Below, piece after piece: positions 10,672 through 18,767 of a DNA stretch of 64,000 bases; the first letter of the stretch is position 1; every line of letters begins with the position of its first letter. Origin of the DNA: Streptomyces cellostaticus (lineage in GTDB: Bacteria; Actinomycetota; Actinomycetes; Streptomycetales; Streptomycetaceae). A program made the position numbers and the translations under genes. The stretch is from NCBI RefSeq assembly GCF_001513965.1, contig NZ_KQ948020.1, forward strand, positions 315,463 through 379,462, in the 5' to 3' direction. The notes under the pieces are model-generated. The model was not told the DNA's origin and ran no database searches. It saw only the letters and a program-made list of their open reading frames with translations.

Positions 10672-10700
10672 TCGGGCCGCGCTCCCTTCCGTGGTTGAGA

Positions 10701-10736
10701 TTCCGTATTGCGGAAGTTCGTTTCTGCTTAATGGAA
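10701..10736. promoter_or_regulatory. Tandem AllR-type operators of hyi-glxR
   Basis: TTCCGTATTGCGGAA at 10701-10715 is identical to the gcl site. A weaker copy, TTCTGCTTAATGGAA, lies at 10722-10736. Centres are 21 bp apart with the strong copy next to the gene, the same geometry as at gcl. Confidence 0.75.
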
Positions 10737-10829
10737 GATTGCCGTCGTGTGTCGCCGCTTGTCAAGGGGGGTCGGGGGCCGGACCCCGCAGGACTGCCCG
10801 AAATCCGTGCAGCGCGTTAGGTTGTGCGC

Positions 10830-11078
10830 GTGCGATTGAGAGTGGAGTTCACGACCGAACCCTTCGACCTCGACAGAGCGCCCGCGCACGCCGTGGTGGC
10901 GCGGGAGGTCGTCGAGGCCGCCGAGCTGGACGCCGTCGACGTCGGCCCGTTCGGCAACACGGCCGAAGGGGACGCCGACGGTGTGCTGACCGCCGTGGAC
11001 GCGCTGCTGCGCAAGACCCTGGCGGCCGGTGCCACCCGGATCTCGCTGCAGGTCAACGTCATCGGGGAGGGCGAGTGA
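10830..11078 (+). CDS. Thiamine-binding (MTH1187/YqgV-type) protein
   Basis: 82 residues resembling the thiamine-binding PF01910 fold: GPFGNTAEG followed by GVLTAVDALLRKTLAAGATRISLQVNVI. The family is a small ferredoxin-like dimer that binds thiamine or related ligands. A TAGGTT -10 box at 10818-10823 puts the +1 at the GTG at 10830, so translation is probably leaderless. A GTG six bases upstream is the alternative. The last bases overlap the next gene's GTG (GTGA). Gcl needs thiamine diphosphate, so a cofactor-sensing role next to purine and glyoxylate genes is attractive but is inference. Confidence 0.7.
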   Translation: MRLRVEFTTEPFDLDRAPAHAVVAREVVEAAELDAVDVGPFGNTAEGDADGVLTAVDALLRKTLAAGATRISLQVNVIGEGE

Positions 11079-11443
11079 CCGGCCACGGCGACGAGCCCTT
11101 CATCACGGCCGTGAAACCGCTGGTCGACGCCATGGGCGGGGAGATGCTCCCGCCCGACGAGGCCGGCCCCGAGGACGTCGTCCTCGCCTGGGAGGGCGTC
11201 GACGTCGTCGCCGTACGCCTGCCCCAGCTCGCCGACTCCCTCGACCACATCCTCGCCGCCATGGAGCGCCGGCAGGGCAGGCCGCTGGCCGATCTGGACC
11301 GCAAGGCCAAGCAGGAGGCCGTACGGATACTGGAGGCGCGGGGCGCCTTCGCCGTGCGGCACGGTGTGGAGACGGTGGCGAGCGCGCTGGGCGTCAGCCG
11401 CTTCACGGTCTACAACTACCTCAACCGGGAGAAGGGCGCCTGA
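11075..11443 (+). CDS. Small DNA-binding protein with a YheO/DauR-type HTH
   Basis: 122 residues, GTG start overlapping the stop of the previous gene. The C-terminal 45 residues match the HTH_22 (YheO/DauR) pattern: AVRILEARGAFAVRHGVE, then VASALGVSRFTVYNYLN. The usual N-terminal YheO PAS-like domain is absent and is replaced by about 70 residues of unknown fold. It is coupled to the thiamine-binding-type gene and lies 122 bp before the urate operon, so it is a good candidate regulator of purine genes, possibly through the TTCAAC-type palindrome. No partner is proven. Confidence 0.65.
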   Translation: MTGHGDEPFITAVKPLVDAMGGEMLPPDEAGPEDVVLAWEGVDVVAVRLPQLADSLDHILAAMERRQGRPLADLDRKAKQEAVRILEARGAFAVRHGVETVASALGVSRFTVYNYLNREKGA

Positions 11444-11458
11444 GCGCAACGGGATCCG

Positions 11459-11492
11459 TCTTGTTACGCGGAATTTTCAACAAAGTGTTGAC
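11459..11492. promoter_or_regulatory. Urate operon operator region
   Basis: TCTTGTTACGCGGAA (11459-11473) keeps only the right half of the AllR-type 15-mer. TTCAACAAAGTGTTGAC (11476-11492) is a good copy of the second palindrome and ends in a TTGAC that could be part of a -35 box. Confidence 0.6.
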
Positions 11493-11565
11493 GTGATGTT
11501 TCCGAGGGCGTTAGCTATCGGCAGCCCGTTCAGCACGACGGCCGTTTCCGGCCACGGAGGCTCCC

Positions 11566-12078
11566 GTGACTACGACTTCCACGCCCCCGGGCCTGGCCCG
11601 GTTCAACGTCCAGGAGGAGCACGCGGCCCTCGCCGCCCTCCACGAGGCGTGCGCCTCCACCGAGTGGGCCCGGCGGCTGCTCGCCGCCCGCCCGTACGCC
11701 GGCACCGACGATCTCTACGCCGCCAGCGACGCCGCCATGGCCGAGCTGAGCACCGCGGACCTGGAAGAGGCGATGGCCGGCCACGCGCCGATCGGCCGCC
11801 CCAAGCCCGGCGACCCGACCTCCGCCCGCGAGCAGGCCGGCATGGCCGGCGCCGCCGAGGAGCTCAAGGCGGAGATGCTCGAACTCAACCTGGCCTACCA
11901 GGACAGGTTCGGCCACGTCTTCCTCATCTGCGCCACCGGCCGGACCGGCGAGCAGATGCGGGACGCGGTCAAGGAGCGGATCGGGAACTCGCCGGAGCAG
12001 GAGCGGGAGATCGTCCGCACCGAGCTGGGCAAGATCAACCGCATCCGACTGGCCCGACTCGTCGAAGAGGACGCCTGA
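11566..12078 (+). CDS. uraD: OHCU decarboxylase
   Basis: 170-residue 2-oxo-4-hydroxy-4-carboxy-5-ureidoimidazoline decarboxylase, the last step from urate to S-allantoin. The expected catalytic histidine is H73 in GHAPIG, and the family segment FLICATGRTGEQM is present near residue 123. GTG start behind an ACGGAGG ribosome site. First gene of a three-gene operon with hiuH (4 bp apart) and the uricase gene (4 bp apart), all steps of one pathway. Regulation is probably through the palindromes at 11459-11492. Confidence 0.92.
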   Translation: MTTTSTPPGLARFNVQEEHAALAALHEACASTEWARRLLAARPYAGTDDLYAASDAAMAELSTADLEEAMAGHAPIGRPKPGDPTSAREQAGMAGAAEELKAEMLELNLAYQDRFGHVFLICATGRTGEQMRDAVKERIGNSPEQEREIVRTELGKINRIRLARLVEEDA

Positions 12079-12082
12079 GACC

Positions 12083-12478
12083 ATGAGCACCAGCACCACC
12101 GCCTCCGTGTCCACACACATCCTGGACACCTCCGTCGGCCGCCCCGCCGAGGGCGTCGCCGTCCAGCTCTCCGCCCGCTCGGGCGCGGACGCGGACTGGC
12201 AGGCGCTCGGCGGCTCCGCGACCGACGCCGACGGCCGGTGCAAGGACCTTCCGGACCTGCCGGAGGGGACCACCCACGTACGGCTCGACTTCGCCGTCGA
12301 GACGTATTTCGAGAAGAAGCAAGCCGATGCGCAGCAGGACGCCCCCGCGAATCGGGACAGCGGGCCTGGGGTGTTCTTCCCGGAGGTGGCGATCACGTTC
12401 GCCGTCGTACCGGGCGAGCACTACCACGTACCGCTGCTGCTCAACCCGTTCGGCTACTCCGTTTACCGAGGGAGCTAG
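12083..12478 (+). CDS. hiuH: 5-hydroxyisourate hydrolase (transthyretin-like)
   Basis: 131 residues with a complete transthyretin-like fold that hydrolyses 5-hydroxyisourate to OHCU. The conserved active-site groups are H12 (VSTHILDT), the arginine in ADGRCK, the histidine in GEHYHVPLLL, and the C-terminal tetrapeptide YRGS at 128-131, diagnostic of HiuH as opposed to vertebrate transthyretin. An insert of charged residues near 75-90 (EKKQADAQQDAP) is longer than in some homologues. Middle gene of the urate operon, overlapping nothing but only 4 bp from each neighbour. Confidence 0.94.
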   Translation: MSTSTTASVSTHILDTSVGRPAEGVAVQLSARSGADADWQALGGSATDADGRCKDLPDLPEGTTHVRLDFAVETYFEKKQADAQQDAPANRDSGPGVFFPEVAITFAVVPGEHYHVPLLLNPFGYSVYRGS

Positions 12479-12482
12479 CTAA

Positions 12483-13406
12483 ATGCCCACCATCCTGGGA
12501 CAGAACCAGTACGGCAAGGCCGAGAACCGAGTCGTAAAGATCACGCGGGACGGCGCCACCCACCACATCAAGGACCTCAACGTATCCGTGGCGCTGAGCG
12601 GCGACATGGAAGAGGTCCACTACTCCGGCTCCAACGCCAACTGCCTGCCGACCGACACCACCAAGAACACGGTGTACGCGTTCGCCAAGGAGTACGGCAT
12701 CGAGTCGGCCGAGCAGTTCGGCATCCACCTCGCCCGCCACTTCGTGACGAGCCAGGAGCCGATCAAGACGGCCCGGATCCGCATCGAGGAGTACGCCTGG
12801 GAGCGGATCGCCACCTCCGACGCCAACTCCAAGTTCATCGGCGCCGACGAGGTCAAGCACTCCTTCGTCCGCAAGGGTCAGGAGACCCGCGTCACCCAGA
12901 TCACCTTCGACGGTGAGAAGTGGGAGGTCATCTCCGGCCTCAAGGACCTGGTCGTGATGAACTCGACGAACTCTGAATTCTGGGGTTACGTCAAGGACAA
13001 GTACACGACCCTCCAGGAGGCGTACGACCGCATCCTGGCCACCCAGGTCTCCGGCCGCTGGCGGTTCAACTGGACCGACGACGAGCAGAAGATGCCCAAC
13101 TGGGAGAAGTCCTACGAGCAGGTCAAGAAGCACATGCTCCAGGCCTTCGCCGAGACGTACTCGCTCTCGCTCCAGCAGACCCTCTACCAAATGGGTTCGC
13201 GCATCATCAACAACCGCAGCGAGATCGACGAGGTCCGCTTCTCGCTGCCGAACAAGCACCACTTCCTGGTCGACCTGGAGCCCTTCGGGCTGAAGAACGA
13301 CAACGAGGTCTACTTCGCCGCCGACCGGCCCTACGGCCTGATCGAGGCGACCATCCTCCGGGACGGCTGCGAGCCGAAGATCCCGGTGGACCTCACCAAC
13401 CTCTGA
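12483..13406 (+). CDS. Urate oxidase (uricase)
   Basis: 307-residue cofactor-free uricase that oxidises urate to 5-hydroxyisourate and produces H2O2. The catalytic lysine is K12 (QYGKAEN), with the T57-D58 pair in LPTDTTKN, the family segment FVTSQEPIKTARIRIEE and the histidine pair in LPNKHHFL. No N-terminal targeting signal, so cytoplasmic. Ribosome site GAGGGAG lies between the hiuH stop and this ATG. The operon ends in a hairpin at 13427-13459. Local H2O2 output probably explains why the catalase gene shares operators with this operon. Confidence 0.96.
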   Translation: MPTILGQNQYGKAENRVVKITRDGATHHIKDLNVSVALSGDMEEVHYSGSNANCLPTDTTKNTVYAFAKEYGIESAEQFGIHLARHFVTSQEPIKTARIRIEEYAWERIATSDANSKFIGADEVKHSFVRKGQETRVTQITFDGEKWEVISGLKDLVVMNSTNSEFWGYVKDKYTTLQEAYDRILATQVSGRWRFNWTDDEQKMPNWEKSYEQVKKHMLQAFAETYSLSLQQTLYQMGSRIINNRSEIDEVRFSLPNKHHFLVDLEPFGLKNDNEVYFAADRPYGLIEATILRDGCEPKIPVDLTNL

Positions 13407-13426
13407 TCCACGTCTTCTTTCGGCAC

Positions 13427-13459
13427 CCGCGGCCGGCGGGCATGTCTCCCCGGCCGCGG
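13427..13459. terminator. Urate operon terminator
   Basis: 10-bp arms CCGCGGCCGG (13427-13436) and CCGGCCGCGG (13450-13459), 13-base loop, 20 bases after the uricase stop. Confidence 0.65.
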
Positions 13460-13472
13460 CACCCAGAGCTCC

Positions 13473-13478
13473 TAGGGT
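13473..13478 (+). promoter_or_regulatory. -10 box of the 8-oxoguanine deaminase gene
   Basis: TAGGGT with a predicted +1 near 13485. This gives about 42 bases of leader before the ATG at 13527, or a leaderless GTG start at 13485. Confidence 0.45.
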
Positions 13479-13526
13479 CCTGCCGTGCCCTCTCACATGA
13501 GTCCACTGAGTGAAAAGGACGAAGTC

Positions 13527-14906
13527 ATGGCAGCAGCCCAGCGCATCGTCATCGAGAACTGTTCGATCGCTACGGTCGACGCCGACGACACCGAGTACGC
13601 CTCCGGACACGTGGTCATCGCCGGCAACCGCATCGAGGCGGTCGGCGCGGGCAAGGCCCCCGAGGGCCTGGAGAACGTCGTACGCCGTATCGACGCCACC
13701 GGGCATCTCGTGACCCCCGGCCTGGTCAACACCCACCACCACTTCTACCAGTGGATCACCCGGGGCCTGGCCACGGACCACAACCTCTTCAACTGGCTGG
13801 TCGCGCTCTACCCGACCTGGGCGCGCATCGACGAGCCGATGGTGTACGCGGCGGCCCAGGGCTCGCTCGCGATGATGGCCCGCGGCGGCGTCACCACCGC
13901 CATGGACCACCACTACGTCTACCCGCACGGCTCCGGCGACCTGTCCGGCGCGGTCATCCGCGCCGCCCGCGAGACGGGCGTCCGCTTCACCCTGGCCCGC
14001 GGCTCCATGGACCGCAGCGAGAAGGACGGCGGCCTGCCCCCGGACTTCGCCGTCGAGACCCTCGAAGGCGCGCTCGCCGCCACCGAGGCCACCGTCAAGG
14101 AGCACCACGACGCCTCCTTCGACGCGATGACCCAGGTCGCCGTCGCCCCCTGCTCCCCCTTCTCCGTCTCCACCGAACTCATGCGTGAGGGCGCCGAGCT
14201 CGCCCGCCGCCTCGGCGTACGGCTGCACACCCACGGTTCGGAGACCGTGGAGGAGGAGAAGTTCTGCCACGAGCTGTTCGGCATGGGCCCCACCGACTAC
14301 TTCGAGTCCACCGGCTGGCTCGGCGAGGACGTGTGGATGGCGCACTGCGTCCACATGAACGACTCCGACATCGCCGCCTTCGCCCGTACGAAGACCGGTG
14401 TGGCGCACTGCCCCTCCTCCAACGCGCGTCTCGCGGCCGGTATCGCCCGCGTCCCCGACATGCTGAAGTCGGGTGTGCCGGTCGGCCTCGGCGTCGACGG
14501 CACCGCCTCCAACGAGTCCGGTGAACTCCACACCGAGCTGCGCAACGCCCTGCTGATCAACCGCCTCGGCGCGCACCGCGAGGCCGCGCTGAACGCCCGG
14601 CAGGCGCTGCGCCTCGGCACCTACGGCGGCGCCCAGGTGCTCGGCCGCGCGGCCGAGACCGGCTCGCTGGAGGCCGGCAAGCTGGCCGACCTGGTGCTGT
14701 GGAAGCTGGACACCCTCGCCCACGCCTCCATCGCCGACCCGGTGACCGCGCTGGTCTTCGGAGCGGCGGCCCCGGTCACCGCCTCCTTCGTCAACGGACG
14801 TCAGATCGTCGAGGACGGCCGCCTGCTGACCGTCGACGAGGACGCCATCGCCCGCTCCACGCGGGACGAGGCCCAGCGCCTGGCGCGGATCGCCGCCCAG
14901 GGCTGA
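13527..14906 (+). CDS. 8-oxoguanine deaminase (amidohydrolase)
   Basis: 459-residue metal-dependent amidohydrolase. Metal ligands H70 and H72 in NTHHHFYQ, histidines in LHTHGSE and MAHCVHMN, and the catalytic aspartate region GLGVDGTASN. The segment FNWLVALYPTWARI and the AMDHHYVYP motif match 8-oxoguanine deaminases rather than atrazine chlorohydrolases or guanine deaminases. The product is urate, the substrate of the uricase next door, so it acts as a salvage or clean-up entry to the pathway. ATG at 13527 follows AAAAGGACGA. Starts at 13497 (ATG) or 13485 (GTG) are possible and would add 10 or 14 residues. Specificity is inferred from family resemblance. Confidence 0.88.
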   Translation: MAAAQRIVIENCSIATVDADDTEYASGHVVIAGNRIEAVGAGKAPEGLENVVRRIDATGHLVTPGLVNTHHHFYQWITRGLATDHNLFNWLVALYPTWARIDEPMVYAAAQGSLAMMARGGVTTAMDHHYVYPHGSGDLSGAVIRAARETGVRFTLARGSMDRSEKDGGLPPDFAVETLEGALAATEATVKEHHDASFDAMTQVAVAPCSPFSVSTELMREGAELARRLGVRLHTHGSETVEEEKFCHELFGMGPTDYFESTGWLGEDVWMAHCVHMNDSDIAAFARTKTGVAHCPSSNARLAAGIARVPDMLKSGVPVGLGVDGTASNESGELHTELRNALLINRLGAHREAALNARQALRLGTYGGAQVLGRAAETGSLEAGKLADLVLWKLDTLAHASIADPVTALVFGAAAPVTASFVNGRQIVEDGRLLTVDEDAIARSTRDEAQRLARIAAQG

Positions 14907-14920
14907 GCGGCCCGAGAACT

Positions 14921-14948
14921 CCGGCCGGGAGGGACGGCTCCCGGCCGG
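14921..14948. terminator. Terminator after the 8-oxoguanine deaminase gene
   Basis: 11-bp arms CCGGCCGGGAG and CTCCCGGCCGG with a 6-base loop, 15 bases after the stop. Confidence 0.8.
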
Positions 14949-15128
14949 CGGCCGTGGACCCGAGCGGGGTCCATGGCGGCCGTCTCCGGGGCGCGCGTTC
15001 ATGCGCGCGCTCCGGAACGGTCACCGTCCTTGGGCCCCTTTGAAGGGCTCCGGTCCCGCACGACCACGCACCACCTCCCTGAAACCCACGTCAGAGCCGA
15101 CGTGTCTAACCGACCGGAGGAGCCGCCC

Positions 15129-16532
15129 GTGTCCGCTCACCCTGCCGACGAGACCCACCCAGTCGACGAGCCCCATCCCGTTGACGAGAAGCTCCCCGCC
15201 CTCAAGATGGCGACCACCGGTCTGCAGCACGTGGCCGCCATGTATGCGGGAGTCGTCGCCCCGCCCCTGATCGTCGGCGCCGCCGTCGGCCTCAGCGGCA
15301 CCGACCTCACCTTCCTCACCGGCGCCTGCCTGTTCACCGCGGGCCTCGCCACCTTCCTGCAGACCCTCGGCTTCTGGAAGATCGGCGCCCGGCTTCCCTT
15401 CGTCAACGGCGTCACCTTCGCCGGCGTCGCCCCCATGACCGCGATCGTCGCCTCCGCGCACGACAAGTCCGACGCCCTGCCGGTCATCTACGGCGCGGTC
15501 ATCGTCGCCGGCGTCCTCGGCTTCATAGCGGCACCCTTCTTCAGCAAGGCCGTCCGCTTCTTCCCGCCGGTCGTCACCGGCTCCGTGATCACCCTCATCG
15601 GCGTGTCCCTGCTCCCGGTCGCCTTCGGCTGGGCCCAGGGCCCCGATCCCGCCGCGCACGACTACGGTTCGGGCACCAACCTGGGGCTGGCGGCCGCGAC
15701 CCTGCTGATCGTCCTGCTGCTGCGCCGCTTCACCCGCGGCTTCGTCAAGCAGGTCGCGGTGCTGCTCGGCCTGGTCATCGGGACTCTGCTCGCGATCCCC
15801 TTCGGTGCCACGGACTTCGGACCGGTCGCCGACGCGGACGTGATCGGCTTCCCGGCGCCGTTCCACTTCGGCGCCCCGCAGTTCCAGCTCGCCGCGATCC
15901 TGTCCCTGTGTGTGGTGATGGTGGTCTCGATGACCGAGTCGACCGCCGACATGCTGGCCCTGGGCGAGATCGTGGAACGCCCGGCCGACGAGAGGACGAT
16001 CGCCGCGGGTCTGCGCGCCGACACCCTCGGCTCGGCCCTCAGCCCGCTGTTCAACGGCTTCATGTGCAGCGCCTTCGCCCAGAACATCGGACTGGTCGCG
16101 ATGACCCGCATCCGCAGCCGCTACGTCGTCGCCGTCGGCGGCGGCTTCCTGGTCCTGATGGGCCTGTGCCCGACGGCCGCCTCGCTGATCGCCGTCGTGC
16201 CCCGTCCGGTGCTGGGCGGTGCGGGCGTGGTCCTGTTCGGCTCGGTGGCGGCCAGCGGCATCCAGACCCTGGTGCGGGCGGGCCTGGACAAGGACAACAA
16301 CGTGCTGATCGTGGCCGTGTCCCTGGCGGTCGGCATGATCCCGATCACCACGCCGGGCTTCTACCACGCCTTCCCGCAGACGGCGAGGATCGTCCTCGAC
16401 TCCGGCATCTCCACCGGCTGTGTCGCGGCCGTGCTGCTGAACCTGGTCTTCAACCACCTCGGCAAGGGCCGGGACGCGCAGGACGTGACCCATCCGATGG
16501 AGGCGGGCGAGGAGCTGGCGCCCGCGCACTGA
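15129..16532 (+). CDS. NCS2-family purine (xanthine/urate) permease
   Basis: 467-residue membrane transporter with about 12-14 hydrophobic segments from residue 25 onward and a short hydrophilic N-terminus containing DETHPVDEPHPVDEK, a small internal repeat. The NCS2 signature QNIGLVAMTR is present, as is the conserved VSMTESTADM segment with its substrate-binding glutamate. This supports proton- or sodium-coupled uptake of xanthine or urate rather than uracil. The GTG at 15129 follows CGGAGGA. Longer starts lie in a region with a CACGTC/GACGTG inverted repeat (15087-15104) and were rejected. Its position after the urate and 8-oxoguanine genes implies it feeds them. Confidence 0.92.
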   Translation: MSAHPADETHPVDEPHPVDEKLPALKMATTGLQHVAAMYAGVVAPPLIVGAAVGLSGTDLTFLTGACLFTAGLATFLQTLGFWKIGARLPFVNGVTFAGVAPMTAIVASAHDKSDALPVIYGAVIVAGVLGFIAAPFFSKAVRFFPPVVTGSVITLIGVSLLPVAFGWAQGPDPAAHDYGSGTNLGLAAATLLIVLLLRRFTRGFVKQVAVLLGLVIGTLLAIPFGATDFGPVADADVIGFPAPFHFGAPQFQLAAILSLCVVMVVSMTESTADMLALGEIVERPADERTIAAGLRADTLGSALSPLFNGFMCSAFAQNIGLVAMTRIRSRYVVAVGGGFLVLMGLCPTAASLIAVVPRPVLGGAGVVLFGSVAASGIQTLVRAGLDKDNNVLIVAVSLAVGMIPITTPGFYHAFPQTARIVLDSGISTGCVAAVLLNLVFNHLGKGRDAQDVTHPMEAGEELAPAH

Positions 16533-16547
16533 GTCTGTGTTCGCCGA

Positions 16548-16574
16548 AGGGGTACGGCGTGCAGCCGTACCCCT
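16548..16574. terminator. Permease terminator
   Basis: 11-bp arms AGGGGTACGGC and GCCGTACCCCT with loop GTGCA, 16 bases after the permease stop. Confidence 0.85.
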
Positions 16575-16592
16575 CGCGTCCGATGGTGCACG

Positions 16593-16667
16593 TGGCCCTC
16601 GTACGCCGCTGTGGTGAGCTTCCCGGTCATCGGCATCATGTGGGTCAACCACCACCAGGTGTTCAGA
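16593..16667 (+). pseudogene. Fragment of a TMEM175/DUF1211 potassium-channel gene
   Basis: A 25-codon stretch with no start reads WPSYAAVVSFPVIGIMWVNH then HQVFR, matching the conserved membrane motif of the DUF1211 (TMEM175-like) family (SF-x-x-x-x-W-x-x-HH-x-x-F-R). Nothing else of the gene remains. It ends exactly where the inverted DHA2 transporter remnant begins, so this is a deletion junction. Confidence 0.6.
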
Positions 16668-17750
16668 GCAGCACGTCGACGGGGTATGAGCCGTCGGCGG
16701 GGGCGCGGCTCAGCAGGGCCGTCCCGGCGGTGATCAGTACCAGCCCGGCGAGCAGCACCCGGTGGCCGCCGAACCGGGCGACGGTCCGTGCCGACAGGCC
16801 CAGCATCAGCACACCGATGGCGACCGGAGCCGGAAGGAAGGCGGTTCCGGTCACCAGCTCGCCGTAGCCGAGGACGCGTTGCAGACAGAGCGCGCCGATG
16901 AACTGGAAGCCGTACATCGTGGCGATCATCAGCACCTGGACCGCGTTCGCACCGGTCAGCAGGCGGGAGCGGAACAGGCGCAACCGCAGCAGCGGGCGGG
17001 CCGCCCGGGCCTGGCGCAGGGTGAACGCCGTGAACAGGACGAGCGCCAGGAACGCCAGGAGCAGAGTGGCGGTCAAGGAGCGGTTCCCGGCACCGACGAT
17101 GACGTACACCGTGCATCAGCGCACCCGTGGCCGGCGCGGCCCCCGGACAGTCGGCGCCCCTGCCGAGTCCGGCCCCGCGTTCGAGGGCGAGGATGCGTAC
17201 CGCTGCCAGCCAGGCGGCCACGCCGATCGGCAGGTTGATCAGGAAGATCCAGTGCCAGTTCAGGGCCTGGGTCGGGGCGCCGCCGAGGAAGGTGCCGAGT
17301 GCCCCGCCCGCCGCGCCGACCGCGCTGAACACCGCGATGGCACGGGCCTGTTCCCGCGGCTCGGGGAAGAGTGCCACCAGCATGCCGAGGACCACGGCCG
17401 AGGCCATCGCCCCGCCGACGTCCTGCAGGGCCCGCGCCGCGATCAGCACGCCCTGCCCGGTCGCCGTCCCGCACAGTACCGAGGCCGCGGTGAACACGGC
17501 GAGCCCCGAGGTGAACCAGTAGGAGCAGCCCGCCGAAGGCGATCAGGTACGCGTTGACGACCCAGGCGAGGCCCGGCCCGCTGAAACCGAGGGCGCTCTG
17601 GACGGCGGGCATCGCCACCGTGACGATGTTGCCGTCCAGGACCGTCATCAGCGTGCCCGCGCACAGAACGGCGAGGGACGCCCGGCGGGGGTATGTTCGT
17701 GAAGGTGCCACCGTTGCCGGTGACGGGCTGTTCTCGATCGCGGCCGACAT
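16663..17750 (-). pseudogene. Broken DHA2-family MFS drug-efflux transporter
   Basis: Pieces of one EmrB/QacA-type transporter lie in three frames. The intact start is at 17750 (ATG after GGGGAG; MSAAIENSPS, then SLAVLCAGTLMTVLDGNIV and WVVNAYLIAFGGLLLL). Near 17510 about 50 bp are lost and the frame changes to the segment FTAASVLCGT...WHWIFLINLPIGVAAWLA. Near 17110 a second shift leads to the last part (YVIVGAGNRSLTATLLLAFL to APADGSYPVD). It then stops at 16663, about 100 residues short of normal. It cannot make a full transporter. The divergent HxlR gene and the operator between them are intact. Confidence 0.85.
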
Positions 17751-17764
17751 GGCTCCCCGTTCTT

Positions 17765-17789
17765 CAAGTGCACCTTGGTGCACGACTTG
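17765..17789. promoter_or_regulatory. Probable HxlR operator
   Basis: Nested palindrome between the divergent HxlR and transporter genes: GTGCACC-TT-GGTGCAC (17768-17783) inside CAAGT-N15-ACTTG (17765-17789). Typical position and symmetry for autoregulation and control of the neighbouring transporter. Confidence 0.6.
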
Positions 17790-17841
17790 TAACGGAGTCC
17801 ATCGCGGGTGACCATGGAGGCCGGCGTAAGGAGGCAGTCCG

Positions 17842-18243
17842 ATGTCCCAGAGGAACACCGGTGTGACCGTCCAGGCGGTGAACGCACACGCCTGCCCCAT
17901 CCGTGAAGTTCTTGACAGGGTGTCCGGCAAGTGGAGCGTGCAGATCCTCGTGGCGGCCGCCCAAGGGCCCATCCGCTTCACGGAGCTGGAGCGCGGCATC
18001 GAGGGCATCAGCCGCCGCATGCTCACCCTGACCCTGCGCAACCTGGAGCGCGACGGCCTGGTCACGCGCACCGTGCACCCGACGGTGCCGCCGAAGGTGG
18101 AGTACGAACTCACCCCGGTCGCCCGCGAGTTGCACGAGACGCTGCTGCGGCTGACCGGCTGGGCCGAGCACAACCGGGTGTACATCGCCGAGGCACGGGC
18201 GGCCTACGACGCCGAGCACCAGCCGGAATTGCTCGACGCGTAG
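17842..18243 (+). CDS. HxlR-family transcriptional regulator
   Basis: 133-residue winged-helix protein with the HxlR pattern: conserved Cys in HACPIREVLDRVSGKWSVQIL, the recognition region RFTELERGIEGISRRMLTLTL, and the wing LVTRTVHPTVPPKVEYELT. The single cysteine C18 could sense oxidants or electrophiles, as in HypR-type members (inference). ATG follows AAGGAGG. Divergent from the now-inactive DHA2 transporter, so its original main target is broken. It may have other targets or be on the way to loss. Confidence 0.9.
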   Translation: MSQRNTGVTVQAVNAHACPIREVLDRVSGKWSVQILVAAAQGPIRFTELERGIEGISRRMLTLTLRNLERDGLVTRTVHPTVPPKVEYELTPVARELHETLLRLTGWAEHNRVYIAEARAAYDAEHQPELLDA

Positions 18244-18292
18244 GACTCGGACGGCCAGAGGCCGAAGAGGCGGCCGGAGCTCGAAGCGGCGG

Positions 18293-18715
18293 CTAGAGGC
18301 CGAAGAGGGCGAGGTCCGTGGTCAGCTCCTTGAACACCTCGTCGGGGTCGGCGACCAGCTTGCGCTCCTTGAGGTTCAGCAGGCCGCCCACCGCGGTGAT
18401 CTCGGCCGCCACCGTGCCGTCGGTCTTGCGTATCTCCTGCCGGATCCGGAAGGTCTTTCCGCCGCTCCACTCGAACTCGCAGGTCACGTCGACCTCGTCA
18501 CCCGCGAGCAGCTCGCGTTTGTAGCGGATCGTCGTCTCCAGTGACACCGGGCCGACGCCCCGGCCGACGAGCCCTGCCTGGCTGATCCCGGCGGCCTGGA
18601 GCAGCGACCAGCGGGCGTGCTCCGCGTAGTTGACGTACACCGCCTGGTTGAGGTGCCCCTGTACATCGGTCTCGTAGCCGCGGACGGTCACACGGACGGA
18701 AAACGGTTCGGCCAC
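18293..18715 (-). CDS. Hotdog-fold acyl-CoA thioesterase (4HBT family)
   Basis: 140 residues with the 4-hydroxybenzoyl-CoA thioesterase pattern, YETDVQGHLNQAVYVNYAEH, in which the aspartate is the usual catalytic acid, followed by RGVGPVSLETTIRYKRELLAG. Cytoplasmic hydrolysis of acyl-CoA to acid and CoA is expected, substrate unknown. GTG start behind GAAGGGG. It converges with the HxlR gene and is followed upstream by an unrelated hypothetical gene 52 bp away on the same strand. Confidence 0.88.
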   Translation of the reverse strand: MAEPFSVRVTVRGYETDVQGHLNQAVYVNYAEHARWSLLQAAGISQAGLVGRGVGPVSLETTIRYKRELLAGDEVDVTCEFEWSGGKTFRIRQEIRKTDGTVAAEITAVGGLLNLKERKLVADPDEVFKELTTDLALFGL

Positions 18716-18767
18716 TGCTGCCCCTTCTCGCGTTCGAATCTCCGGTGCACCGATCTTGGCACGCCGT

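Noticed and set aside
15087..15104. CACGTC/GACGTG inverted repeat before the permease gene as a purine riboswitch or AllR site
   Set aside because: It has none of the conserved purine-aptamer elements and does not match the TTCCG-N5-CGGAA or TTCAAC patterns.
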